DNA from: Flavobacterium sp.
Lineage (GTDB): Bacteria; Bacteroidota; Bacteroidia; Flavobacteriales; Flavobacteriaceae
NCBI GenBank assembly: GCA_024644655.1
Contig: JAHEHJ010000025.1
Coordinates: forward strand, 1 to 32,367
Direction of reading: 5' to 3'
Length of the DNA stretch: 32,367 nt
Both the position numbers and the translations under genes were made by a program. Shown piece after piece: positions 8,859-17,277 of the stretch (positions within the stretch are counted from its first letter, which is position 1; the number at the start of each line of letters is the position of its first letter). The notes under the pieces were generated by a model. That model saw nothing but the letters and a program-made list of their open reading frames with translations. It was not told the origin of the DNA and made no database searches.

Positions 8859-9876
8859 GATTTCAGTGGTTATGGCTGTTTACAATGCGGAATTGTATTT
8901 GTTTGACGCAATAAACAGTATTCTAAATCAGACGTTCAGTGATTTTGAGTTTATCATTATTAATGATAACTCTAACGATAATACCGAAAGTATATTATTG
9001 ACATTTACTGATTCTAGAATACGAGTTTACAATAATAATATTAATCTTGGATTAACAAAATCATTAAATCTTGGCATTGGTTTATCTAAAGCAGAATTTA
9101 TAGCTCGAATGGATGGTGATGACATAGCAGAAAAAGATAGATTCTCGAGTCAAATAGATTTTTTAGTTAAAAATCCTGATGTTGTTGTTTGCGGCACACA
9201 AGTTGAATACATTTCTGATAAGTCTTTACCAATGGGTGGTTCTCAATTTGTTTGTAGTCCTGATGAAATTTGTGATGCACTAACGTATACCAATGTTATA
9301 GCGCATCCAAGTGTAATGTTTAGAAAAAAACTCAGCAACGGAGAACAAATAATGTATAATGAAGAGTTTTTGAAATCTCAGGACTATGAATTATGGACTA
9401 GGCTCGTTTCTCAAGGCTTCAAAATAGTTAATTTAGGACTTATTGGGCTACTTCACAGAAAACATAGTTCTCAAATTTCAAACTACGCCTCACAAGAACA
9501 GAGTCATTATTTTGTTAGGGCTAATATACTTTTTTTATCAAATTTGGGATTTCTGAAAGATAAAGATGAAGAATTTTTATTTAGAAATATTTATTACCCC
9601 CAAATTTTTACAGCCTCAAATCTTATTACTTATCTTGCTTTTTGGGATGCCAAATTTAGTGATAAACGGAACAAATTGGCAGCTCCATTTTACAGTTCAG
9701 TTTATAAGCAGCTTGTTAAAGATGGCTTAATTAAAGAAAATCCACTTTGGTGGTGTTTAATGCAAAAATATCTTATCAAACATACATTTCCGCGCACATT
9801 TTTGGATGAATTTCGATTTTTTTTAAGGTCTTTTACGTTTGGTCAATATAGGAGATTTAATAAAAGATTTTTATAA
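8845..9876 (+). CDS. GT2 family glycosyltransferase
   Basis: GT-A enzyme of 343 residues from the ATG at 8845; an ATG at 8833 would add four residues. The N-terminus I-S-V-V-M-A-V-Y-N-A-E and the I-N-D-N-S-N-D segment (39-45) form the nucleotide site. R-M-D-G-D-D (88-93) is the DXD motif, and S-Q-D-Y-E-L-W-T-R-L holds the likely catalytic acid. It resembles the WcaA/EpsE-like subgroup of polysaccharide GT2 enzymes. The start overlaps the epimerase end by 14 bases; the GT14 gene follows at once. Confidence 0.9.
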   Translation: MVTPRISVVMAVYNAELYLFDAINSILNQTFSDFEFIIINDNSNDNTESILLTFTDSRIRVYNNNINLGLTKSLNLGIGLSKAEFIARMDGDDIAEKDRFSSQIDFLVKNPDVVVCGTQVEYISDKSLPMGGSQFVCSPDEICDALTYTNVIAHPSVMFRKKLSNGEQIMYNEEFLKSQDYELWTRLVSQGFKIVNLGLIGLLHRKHSSQISNYASQEQSHYFVRANILFLSNLGFLKDKDEEFLFRNIYYPQIFTASNLITYLAFWDAKFSDKRNKLAAPFYSSVYKQLVKDGLIKENPLWWCLMQKYLIKHTFPRTFLDEFRFFLRSFTFGQYRRFNKRFL

Positions 9877-9877
9877 A

Positions 9878-10807
9878 TTGTTAGCGGCAATCATATTATA
9901 TCACGAAGATTTGCCAATGTTAAAGCGTCTTGTATCGGCAATAAATGAACATTTTGATCAAATTTTTATTCATGTTGATTTAAAGTCTATGATTGATGAT
10001 GTCAAGTTTTCTTTCAAACAGAATAAAAACGTAAATTTCATTAATAACCGCGTGGATGTAACTTGGGGTCATTATAGTCAATTGGAAATGATGTTAAATT
10101 CATTGAAAAGTGTTCGTGATTTTGAAATAGACAACAACTGTATTTTTTATCATACTCAATTTTTATCTGGTTTGGATTATCCTTTGGTAAAATCCAATGT
10201 GTACAGAAGTTTTATGATGTTGAACAGAAGTTTTAGTTTTGTTTCAGCAAAGGAGATACAAGAAGACGATAAATTAATGGAAAGATTAAATACTTATCTA
10301 TTTTTAGAGAGATTTCATATCATGAGTGGATTTTTGGGAAAGTTGGTTAATAGAACATTATCCAATAAGTACTGGAATTTTTTTATTTACGCTCATCCAA
10401 TCATTAAAGTTAGTAGATATTCAAAACTGAAAAAAAATGCAACCAGTTTCAGAAATACCTACTTTAAAGGTTCTCAATGGATGTGTTTAAATTACGAGGC
10501 CAAATCATACATTTTGTACCTCATGGATAGCAAATATTTTATTGACTTTAAAAAAACGTTGTGTTGTGATGAAATTGCAATTCAATCTGCCATTTGTCAA
10601 AATAGTAAACTTTTCATTAAAAGGCATCTAACTTTTGTTGATTGGACCCGTGAGACAGTTCCATATGTTTTCACTAAGGAAGATCATCATTTACTATTAA
10701 CCAAGGTTCAAGAAGGATATTTTTTCGCAAGAAAATTTAGAAGTGAGGATTCACGTGAATTGTTATCTGATTTGGATAATGAATATCAGTTGAAAATATC
10801 TTATTAG
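9878..10807 (+). CDS. GT14-like (core-2/I-branching type) glycosyltransferase
   Basis: Resembles the GT14 family of beta-1,6-N-acetylglucosaminyl- or xylosyltransferases. Markers are H-V-D-L-K (32-36), W-G-H-Y-S-Q-L-E (63-70), F-L-S-G-L-D-Y-P-L (95-103, matching the family L-S-G-x-D-Y-P), a later K-G-S-Q-W, and C-C-D-E near the C-terminal third. I chose the TTG at 9878, one base after the previous stop, because L-A-A-I-I-L-Y-H-E is the typical beginning; a TTG at 9839 would add 13 residues inside the previous gene. 309 residues. Such an enzyme would make a branch point. It stops one base before the next ATG. Confidence 0.82.
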   Translation: MLAAIILYHEDLPMLKRLVSAINEHFDQIFIHVDLKSMIDDVKFSFKQNKNVNFINNRVDVTWGHYSQLEMMLNSLKSVRDFEIDNNCIFYHTQFLSGLDYPLVKSNVYRSFMMLNRSFSFVSAKEIQEDDKLMERLNTYLFLERFHIMSGFLGKLVNRTLSNKYWNFFIYAHPIIKVSRYSKLKKNATSFRNTYFKGSQWMCLNYEAKSYILYLMDSKYFIDFKKTLCCDEIAIQSAICQNSKLFIKRHLTFVDWTRETVPYVFTKEDHHLLLTKVQEGYFFARKFRSEDSRELLSDLDNEYQLKISY

Positions 10808-11983
10808 ATGAGGCACTCTGTTGCAATAATACTTAATAAAGAAGTCGGTGGTGTCAATCAATACGTCAATGGACTTTGCTCAAAATTAGAAGAGAATGAA
10901 ATAGCATACGAATTAATTCTATTGGTATATGAAAATGAGTTAAATAGGATATCTGAATTGAGGCATTTTCATCAAGGAAGGGCAGTCACAGCCATACAAT
11001 TGTTCAGTTACAATTCAAATTATTCTAATGCAAAATTACTTTGTGATTTTATTTCAAGCCGAGCTTTTGATTCCGTAATTGCTAATGATTGTTTTGAATT
11101 AGGCATGTTGCAATTTTTACGGATTAAGGTATGCGTTGTTTTTATTTTACATGGTGACTATTCATACTATTATAACGGCGCAATTGAAAATGGTAATATT
11201 ATAGATTGTTGTATATGTGTCTCACCTATCATATCAAAAAAATTAAGGGCAAGAAAAATTAAAACGGAGATAATTCTAGTTCCTCCTATAGTAAGTCGAG
11301 GTTTAGCATTTTCAAGAAAAGAACTCAATTTAAGGCCTAAACGCGTTACATTTATTGGAAGACCAGATGAAGGGAAGGGATTTCATATCATAAAGGAGTT
11401 GATAAGTCTAAGTACGAAGCTTCAATATCCCATTCGCTGGCAAATAATTTTAGGCGGAATTGAACAAGAGCTTAGTGTGGGGAATAATACTGAAGTATAT
11501 TGGAATATTCGTAATGAAAAGGTTATTGATCTGTTGAATAATTCAGATTTTTTTATTCTACCATCGAGGGCTGAAGGATTTCCAGTTTCGGTTATAGAAG
11601 CATTATATGCCGGTAATCTCTGCATTGTATCGAACTTAGAAATATTTCAATTGTTATTCTCAAATAATGATTGTGGGGTTGTGATTAATACAGAAGACGC
11701 CTTAGAATATTGGAAACACTTAAGTTATTATTTAGAAAATACGACTGAATGGGATAAAATAATAAGTAATGTAAGGCTTGGATATTGGGAAAAATACCTG
11801 AATAAAAATGGAATTGTTGATTTCGTTGAATTTCTTGTTGAAACTAATAAAAAAAACATTGATTTGTCAGAACGGAAATCTAGATTTAATAATAATTTTT
11901 TGTTTTTTAATTTGAAAAGATTAGTTTATAATAATCCATGTTTCCAAAACCGAATATTTCGTTTTATAATCGCAAAAAGCTAA
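10808..11983 (+). CDS. GT4-like GT-B glycosyltransferase
   Basis: GT-B fold enzyme of 391 residues. The N-terminal domain has a G-G-V-N-Q-Y loop near residues 14-19. The second domain opens with F-I-G-R-P-D-E-G-K-G (182-191), and the donor-binding E-x7-E pair is E256 and E264 in R-A-E-G-F-P-V-S-V-I-E. The enzyme should be retaining. It is AT-rich and directly abuts the GT14 gene. A 55-base gap follows, one of the few in the operon. Confidence 0.88.
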   Translation: MRHSVAIILNKEVGGVNQYVNGLCSKLEENEIAYELILLVYENELNRISELRHFHQGRAVTAIQLFSYNSNYSNAKLLCDFISSRAFDSVIANDCFELGMLQFLRIKVCVVFILHGDYSYYYNGAIENGNIIDCCICVSPIISKKLRARKIKTEIILVPPIVSRGLAFSRKELNLRPKRVTFIGRPDEGKGFHIIKELISLSTKLQYPIRWQIILGGIEQELSVGNNTEVYWNIRNEKVIDLLNNSDFFILPSRAEGFPVSVIEALYAGNLCIVSNLEIFQLLFSNNDCGVVINTEDALEYWKHLSYYLENTTEWDKIISNVRLGYWEKYLNKNGIVDFVEFLVETNKKNIDLSERKSRFNNNFLFFNLKRLVYNNPCFQNRIFRFIIAKS

Positions 11984-12038
11984 ATTTTTCTTGTATTTAC
12001 AGCACTACAAAAATTTGACATAAGAAATATTTCTAATT

Positions 12039-12860
12039 TTGAAAGAAGTAACAGTTTCTGTTTTAATAACAGCCTACAATCGTGAAAAATACATTGCCGA
12101 AGCTATTGAAAGTGTGCTTTCTTCAACCTATATTGATTTTGAGTTAATAATAGTTGATGATTGTTCTAGGGATAAAACAGTCGACATAGCAAGACATTAT
12201 GAAGCTATTGATAAACGTATAAAGGTATACGTAAACGAAAAGAATTTGGGTGATTATACAAATCGAAATAGAGCCGCAAGCTATGCGAAAGGTAAGTATA
12301 TTAAATATCTAGATAGTGATGATGTAATTTATCCACATTGCCTTCAGGTTATGGTTAGTGCAATGGAGAAATATCCTGATGCTGGTTTTGGATTGTCATC
12401 ATTGGGTAATGAAAATTATCCATATCCTATCAGTATTTCTCCTTTAGATTCATACAAGCAACATTTTGGAGGTTTCGGTCATTTTGATAGAGCCCCCGGG
12501 TCAGCAATTATTAGAAGAGATATATTTGTCAAAGAAAATGGCTTCTTAATCCCAAAATATTCGGGAGATACCGAATTATGGTTTCGTTTAGCTCAAAAGT
12601 ATGACCTAGTACTATTTCCTCGTGATTTAGTTTGGGATAGATGTCACAGTCAGACACAAAGCAATTTAGAAAAACTGGATAAAAATATTTTGAAATTTCG
12701 CAAATCTCTATTGAATCAATTTTTGGATTCTCCCGAATGCCCATTGAATGAATCTGATATCAAGAAAATTAGAAAAATAAATAACCGTATTAGAATAAAA
12801 CAATTTATTAATAAATGGTTGTTAAATTTGATTCAAAAAGTTATTGGGACGATAGATTAA
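12039..12860 (+). CDS. GT2 family glycosyltransferase
   Basis: GT-A enzyme, 273 residues, starting at a TTG at 12039. No better ATG exists upstream of the conserved V-S-V-L-I-T-A-Y-N-R-E-K-Y. Nucleotide site V-D-D-C-S at 39-43, DXD equivalent L-D-S-D-D at 91-95, and a G-D-T-E-L-W-F-R-L catalytic segment. The C-terminal region is basic and hydrophobic. The preceding 55 bases are AT-rich, and a promoter there is possible but not convincing. It overlaps the methyltransferase by 46 bases. Confidence 0.87.
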   Translation: MKEVTVSVLITAYNREKYIAEAIESVLSSTYIDFELIIVDDCSRDKTVDIARHYEAIDKRIKVYVNEKNLGDYTNRNRAASYAKGKYIKYLDSDDVIYPHCLQVMVSAMEKYPDAGFGLSSLGNENYPYPISISPLDSYKQHFGGFGHFDRAPGSAIIRRDIFVKENGFLIPKYSGDTELWFRLAQKYDLVLFPRDLVWDRCHSQTQSNLEKLDKNILKFRKSLLNQFLDSPECPLNESDIKKIRKINNRIRIKQFINKWLLNLIQKVIGTID

Positions 12861-13606
12861 AAAACAATTATAATCTAATCGGAGTAGGTGATATTTCACT
12901 CACCATGAATTATTATATCTGGAGTTATAAAGTTACCCGTTTTCGGCTAAAAAAATTATTTCAAAAATATCTACCCAAAAAGAAAGGTGCTGTATTAGAT
13001 ATAGGATCGGGTACAGGTTTTGTGATTGATATTTGGCAGCAATTTGGTGTACAAGTGAATGGCTTTGATATCTCGGCGACGGCGGTGAAAAAGCTTGCCG
13101 AAAAATATCCAACGCACAAATTCTATGAAGTAGACGCAGTTTCACAAGCCTTGCCTTTTGCCGATAATAGTTTACAAGTCGTTTCAGCTTCTTCTCTTTT
13201 ATACCATGTAATAGATGATACTCCTCTGGATTACTTATTACAAAGTGTACATCGTATACTAGAGCCGGCAGCTTATTTTATTTTCTCTGATAATTTCATT
13301 CATCGCAGTAACTTGAATGTTACCCATCAGAAATGTCGCACATTAGAAGATTATGAAAAAGCACTACAAAAGAATGGGTTTGAGATTGTAGAACGTGTTG
13401 AGAATTATGTGTTGTTCAATGACCCCGCTGATGCAAATGGTAAATTTTATCCGAGAATTTGGAGTTTGCTCACAAGGATTTCAAAAAAATGGAAATGGTT
13501 TGATGCAATAATCTGGCCTTGTCTCTTTCCAATTGAATTATTGTTAACTTCCGTCATCAAGGAATCTCCAGCACAAGAGATAATGATTTGTAAAGCCTTG
13601 AAATGA
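12815..13606 (+). CDS. Class I SAM-dependent methyltransferase (Methyltransf_11 type)
   Basis: 263 residues. Motif I is L-D-I-G-S-G-T-G at 61-68, a G-F-D-I-S segment gives the strand-2 acid, and L-P-F-A-D-N-S-L then S-L-L-Y-H-V follow as in Methyltransf_11 proteins. The substrate is probably a sugar hydroxyl or the growing glycan. The large 46-base overlap with the preceding gene and the ATGA overlap with the next suggest tight coupling. A hydrophobic C-terminal stretch (W-P-C-L-F-P-I-E-L-L-L) may bind the membrane. Confidence 0.87.
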   Translation: MVVKFDSKSYWDDRLKNNYNLIGVGDISLTMNYYIWSYKVTRFRLKKLFQKYLPKKKGAVLDIGSGTGFVIDIWQQFGVQVNGFDISATAVKKLAEKYPTHKFYEVDAVSQALPFADNSLQVVSASSLLYHVIDDTPLDYLLQSVHRILEPAAYFIFSDNFIHRSNLNVTHQKCRTLEDYEKALQKNGFEIVERVENYVLFNDPADANGKFYPRIWSLLTRISKKWKWFDAIIWPCLFPIELLLTSVIKESPAQEIMICKALK

Positions 13607-14826
13607 TGCATATACTGATTATCCCAGGTGAAGAATTGAATGAAAAAAACCAATTAAGTTCAGTTTTTGAGATTCATCAGGCAGTTGCTCTTAAATCTTT
13701 AAATGTCAAAGTTGGTTTCATTTCTGTGAATTTGGAGGGTAGCATTTATAAAGATTTAAAACAGGGAAAATTGAATTCTATTTTTTCGACAAGAGTTCAA
13801 ACTTTAAAGCAAGAGATTCAGGGTATTAATTTGGTTGCTGCCGCGGGAAAATATAGAACTCCAGCATTTTTGCAACGATATAGAAAAAAAAGAATTCAAG
13901 CCGGAGTAATAGCTTACAAGTACTATTGTAAAGAATTTGGCACTCCTGATTTAATTCACGCTCACTCAAGGTTTTTAGACTCTATTTTAATAGCACAAAG
14001 AATAAATCAAAAGTTTGGCATACCATATGTAATCACAGAGCACAGTACATACCATCAGCGAAATATTGTAAGTAAAAAAGACTACATGAATTACACTGCA
14101 GCTGTAGAAAAAGCAAAAAGTTGGATAGTTGTAAGTGACTCTTTAGGAAAAATCATTGAGTCAAATATTGACAAATTTAACTTAAAGCTAACGAAGACAT
14201 TTCGAGTTGTTCCAAATGTAGCAGATCCAAATTTTGGATATACTGAAAACGAAAAAAATGAAAATTTTATTTTTCTTAATATCGCTTCTCTTGATGAAAA
14301 AAAAAATCAGCTATTATTATTGGAGAGTTTTAAATTGGTGACAGAAAAATATAAAAAGGTTGAATTAAGAATAGGTGGTCAGGGCAAATTAGAAGAAGAA
14401 CTGAGAAACCGCGCTGAACATTTGGATTTAGAACAGGTTACGTTTTTAGGATCGTTAAATCGATTGGAAGCGAAAAGAGAATTCATTAAATCAAATGCTT
14501 TTGTACTTAGTAGTGATGTAGAAACATTTGGTGTTGTTGTTATAGAATCATTGGCAGTTGGTAGACCAGTAATTTCCACAATATGCGGTGGACCTGAATA
14601 TATAATAAATCATGATAATGGTATTTTAGTTGAAAAGAATAATTTTAAAGACTTGGCTAATGCTATGATTGAATTGATTGAAGGTTACGAAAGATACAAT
14701 TTAGAAGAAATTAGTCGTAATTGCATTGCAAAGTACGGATCAAAAACAATAGGAAAACAACTAATCCAAATCTACAAAGAGGCATTAAACTTAAATGACC
14801 ACTATCATCAACTACAACCTCGGTAA
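13603..14826 (+). CDS. GT4 family glycosyltransferase
   Basis: GT-B retaining enzyme of 407 residues. The N-terminal domain carries I-H-A-H-S-R-F (118-124) and T-E-H-S-T-Y, typical of GT4. The C-terminal domain has A-S-L-D-E-K-K-N, G-G-Q-G and the E-x7-E pair E307/E315 in V-E-T-F-G-V-V-V-I-E. It overlaps the methyltransferase by four bases and the HisH-like gene by 32 bases. Confidence 0.92.
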   Translation: MMHILIIPGEELNEKNQLSSVFEIHQAVALKSLNVKVGFISVNLEGSIYKDLKQGKLNSIFSTRVQTLKQEIQGINLVAAAGKYRTPAFLQRYRKKRIQAGVIAYKYYCKEFGTPDLIHAHSRFLDSILIAQRINQKFGIPYVITEHSTYHQRNIVSKKDYMNYTAAVEKAKSWIVVSDSLGKIIESNIDKFNLKLTKTFRVVPNVADPNFGYTENEKNENFIFLNIASLDEKKNQLLLLESFKLVTEKYKKVELRIGGQGKLEEELRNRAEHLDLEQVTFLGSLNRLEAKREFIKSNAFVLSSDVETFGVVVIESLAVGRPVISTICGGPEYIINHDNGILVEKNNFKDLANAMIELIEGYERYNLEEISRNCIAKYGSKTIGKQLIQIYKEALNLNDHYHQLQPR

Positions 14827-15406
14827 TCCAAAATCCATCCAAAATATGATCAAGCATATTGGTGGTGGAGAGGTTTGTATCAGCAATAACCCTGATGAAA
14901 TTGCTTCTGCGAAGCGCCTTATTTTACCTGGTGTAGGGCATTTTCAGCACGGCATGGAGCAATTGCAGCTGCTGGGTTTGGTGGATGTCCTTAAAAAGGA
15001 AGTGTTAGTCAATAAAAAACCAATCTTAGGAATCTGTTTAGGCATGCAATTGCTAACCAAGCATAGTGAAGAAGGAAATATCGAAGGTTTGGGTTTTGTA
15101 GATGCTCAAACCAAGAAATTTAAATTCGACAACCCTCAGCTTAAAGTGCCGCACATGGGTTGGAATACTGTAGTGTTTAAGAAAGATTCTCAATTGAATA
15201 ATGGTATTTCTCTCAACCCGCGATACTATTTTGTGCACTCATATTATGTTGAGTGTGCCAATCAGCAAGATGTGCTTTGTACAACCCACTTTGGCCATAA
15301 TTTCGTATCGGGGTTTCAGCATCAGAACATATTTGGCTTGCAGTTTCATCCAGAAAAAAGCCACAAATTTGGCATGGAGCTACTTGATAATTTTTGTAAA
15401 ATTTAA
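14795..15406 (+). CDS. HisH-like glutamine amidotransferase for sugar amidation (WbuY-like)
   Basis: Class I glutaminase of 203 residues that releases ammonia from glutamine for a partner enzyme. The catalytic triad is visible: C81 in G-I-C-L-G-M-Q, and H185 and E187 in F-H-P-E-K-S-H. It resembles histidine-pathway HisH. However, it sits next to a HisF-like protein without the cyclase aspartate and a PP-loop amidotransferase, the arrangement known from acetamidino-sugar pathways (WbpG/HisH2/HisF2; WbuX/WbuY/WbuZ). The start lies inside the previous GT4 gene; the stop shares a base with the next start. Confidence 0.92.
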   Translation: MTTIINYNLGNPKSIQNMIKHIGGGEVCISNNPDEIASAKRLILPGVGHFQHGMEQLQLLGLVDVLKKEVLVNKKPILGICLGMQLLTKHSEEGNIEGLGFVDAQTKKFKFDNPQLKVPHMGWNTVVFKKDSQLNNGISLNPRYYFVHSYYVECANQQDVLCTTHFGHNFVSGFQHQNIFGLQFHPEKSHKFGMELLDNFCKI

Positions 15407-16155
15407 TGGCCTTACAACCAAGAATTATTCCTGTTTTACTCTTGCACAAAGGCGGCTTGTACAAAACCAAGCAATTCAAAAACCCATCTTATGTGGGTGA
15501 CCCCATCAACGCGGTGCGTATTTTCAATGAAAAACAAGTCGACGAATTACTTATTCTCGACATTGACTGCTCCAAAGAAAACAAAGCACCAAACTATACC
15601 CTAATCGAAGAAATTGTGAGTGAGGCCTTTATGCCTGTTGGCTATGGTGGTGGGGTAAACTCCCTAGCGGTTGCCAAACAGATTTTTCAATTAGGAGTAG
15701 AAAAGGTTATCATCAACTCGGCTCTAGAAAGCAATCCGCAATTATTAGCAGAAATTGCAGCTATTTACGGTGCGCAGGCAGTTGTAGCCAGTATTGACTA
15801 CAAAAAAAGCTTTTTAGGTGGCACCAAATGCTACTTTACCAACGGAACCAAAAAGTCTGGCTATACACCACAAGAGCTTGCCCAAATAGCTCAAAAAGCA
15901 GGGGCTGGCGAAATTATTCTTAACGCCATAGATCGCGAAAGCACTTACCAAGGATATGACATCAACTTACTTCAGCAAATTGTAAGTTCGGTTCAAATTC
16001 CAGTGGACGTTTCAGGAGGTGCCTCTTCGAAACAAGATTTCGATGCTGCCAAACAAGCCGGTGCGTCAGGCATGGCAGCAGGCAGCATGTTTGTATACCA
16101 ACGCCCGCATAATGCAGTGCTTATTTCATACCCAACCAATCACTTTTACCACTAA
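15406..16155 (+). CDS. HisF-like subunit for sugar amidation (WbuZ-like)
   Basis: A (beta-alpha)8 barrel of 249 residues related to imidazole glycerol phosphate synthase HisF. It probably acts as an ammonia channel between the HisH-like and WbpG-like partners. The N-terminus reads R-I-I-P-V-L-L-L, so the position of the HisF general acid Asp11 is leucine (L12). The second aspartate (D131, in A-S-I-D) and the I-D-R segment near the second half remain. Loss of Asp11 argues against a role in histidine synthesis. Less AT-rich than its neighbours. It overlaps the neighbours by one base on each side. Confidence 0.92.
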   Translation: MALQPRIIPVLLLHKGGLYKTKQFKNPSYVGDPINAVRIFNEKQVDELLILDIDCSKENKAPNYTLIEEIVSEAFMPVGYGGGVNSLAVAKQIFQLGVEKVIINSALESNPQLLAEIAAIYGAQAVVASIDYKKSFLGGTKCYFTNGTKKSGYTPQELAQIAQKAGAGEIILNAIDRESTYQGYDINLLQQIVSSVQIPVDVSGGASSKQDFDAAKQAGASGMAAGSMFVYQRPHNAVLISYPTNHFYH

Positions 16156-17273
16156 TGGTTTTAGATAACAACAACCCTAATTACCGGCAATGTAGTTTGT
16201 CTGTAATGGACAACATTGCAGACCCAGATATCACATTTGATGAAAATGGGATTTGTAATTATTACTTTGAGTATTTGGAGGCAGAAAAGCAGCATGTATT
16301 AAAAGGCGAAGCAGGGGAGAAGAAATACAATGAAATTATTGCCAAAATTAAAGCCGACGGCAGAGGAAAGAAATACGATTGTATACTTGGCGTGAGTGGT
16401 GGCGTAGATTCTACCTATTTGGCATACCTCGCCAAACAAGCTGGCCTTCGTGTGTTGTGTGTGCATTTCGACAATGGTTGGAATTCAGAATTAGCCGTAA
16501 AGAACATTCAAAATATTGTAGAGAAATGTGGCTTCGATTTGTATACCTATGTGATTGATTGGGAAGAATTCAAAGACATCCAGTTGGCTTATTTTAAGGC
16601 GAATGTGATAGATATTGAGGCGGTGACGGATATTGCGATATCTAATGTGGTGAATAGAATTGCAGCAGAGAAGAAAATTAAACATGTATTAAGTGGAGAT
16701 AATGTTGTCACGGAATACACACTACCCAAAGCATGGACAAATAAAAATTCAAGTAATTTACTTTCTATTCAAAAGGAATTTGGTACGCTTAGACTTAAAA
16801 AGTATCCGTTGATTCATCCTATTTTACGCCGTATTTATGCCCGCACTACAAAATTTGAAGTATGGAAACCTTTGAATTTAATTGTATACGATAAGAAAGA
16901 AGTAAAGAAGATAATTTCAAAAGAACTTAATTGGATAGATTACGGAGGCAAACATTATGAATCTGTATTCACGCGTTTTTATCAAGGATATATTTTACCA
17001 AAAAAATTTAAGGTTGATAAACGCAAAGCGCATTTATCAAATCTTATTTTCTCAGGGCAAATCACTAAAGAAGAGGCACACGAAGAACTCAAAAAAGAAA
17101 TATATCCCAATGACCTCTTCAATAAAGATCTTGAATTTGTGCTTAAAAAATTGAATTTTTCTGCTGCTTCATTCGAAGCATATATTCATGGACCAATTGT
17201 TTTACATTCACAATTCAATTCAAGTCTGAAAATAACTGATGAACTGAAAACTTATTATAGTGTCTTCAGATAA
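16155..17273 (+). CDS. N-acetyl sugar amidotransferase (WbpG/WbuX-like PP-loop enzyme)
   Basis: ATP-pyrophosphatase-type enzyme of 372 residues. It adenylates an N-acetyl group and replaces its oxygen with ammonia from the HisH/HisF-like pair, giving an acetamidino group. The PP-loop is S-G-G-V-D-S at 81-86. The N-terminal V-M-D...I-T-F-D-E-N-G-I-C-N region is family-typical. Of the cysteine pairs often seen there, C13 and C34 are present while the partner positions read Ser16 and Tyr37, so a zinc site may be lost. The target sugar is unknown. The GC-richer first half grades into an AT-rich second half. Confidence 0.93.
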   Translation: MVLDNNNPNYRQCSLSVMDNIADPDITFDENGICNYYFEYLEAEKQHVLKGEAGEKKYNEIIAKIKADGRGKKYDCILGVSGGVDSTYLAYLAKQAGLRVLCVHFDNGWNSELAVKNIQNIVEKCGFDLYTYVIDWEEFKDIQLAYFKANVIDIEAVTDIAISNVVNRIAAEKKIKHVLSGDNVVTEYTLPKAWTNKNSSNLLSIQKEFGTLRLKKYPLIHPILRRIYARTTKFEVWKPLNLIVYDKKEVKKIISKELNWIDYGGKHYESVFTRFYQGYILPKKFKVDKRKAHLSNLIFSGQITKEEAHEELKKEIYPNDLFNKDLEFVLKKLNFSAASFEAYIHGPIVLHSQFNSSLKITDELKTYYSVFR

Positions 17274-17277
17274 AAAG

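Noticed and set aside
11984..12038. A Bacteroidota-type promoter in the 55-base gap
   Set aside because: An AAAATTTG stretch only loosely resembles the TAnnTTTG element and no convincing partner lies at the right distance.
14795..16155. Histidine biosynthesis hisH-hisF
   Set aside because: HisF lacks its Asp11 equivalent, the pair is fused into a glycan operon next to a WbpG-like enzyme, and no other his genes are present.
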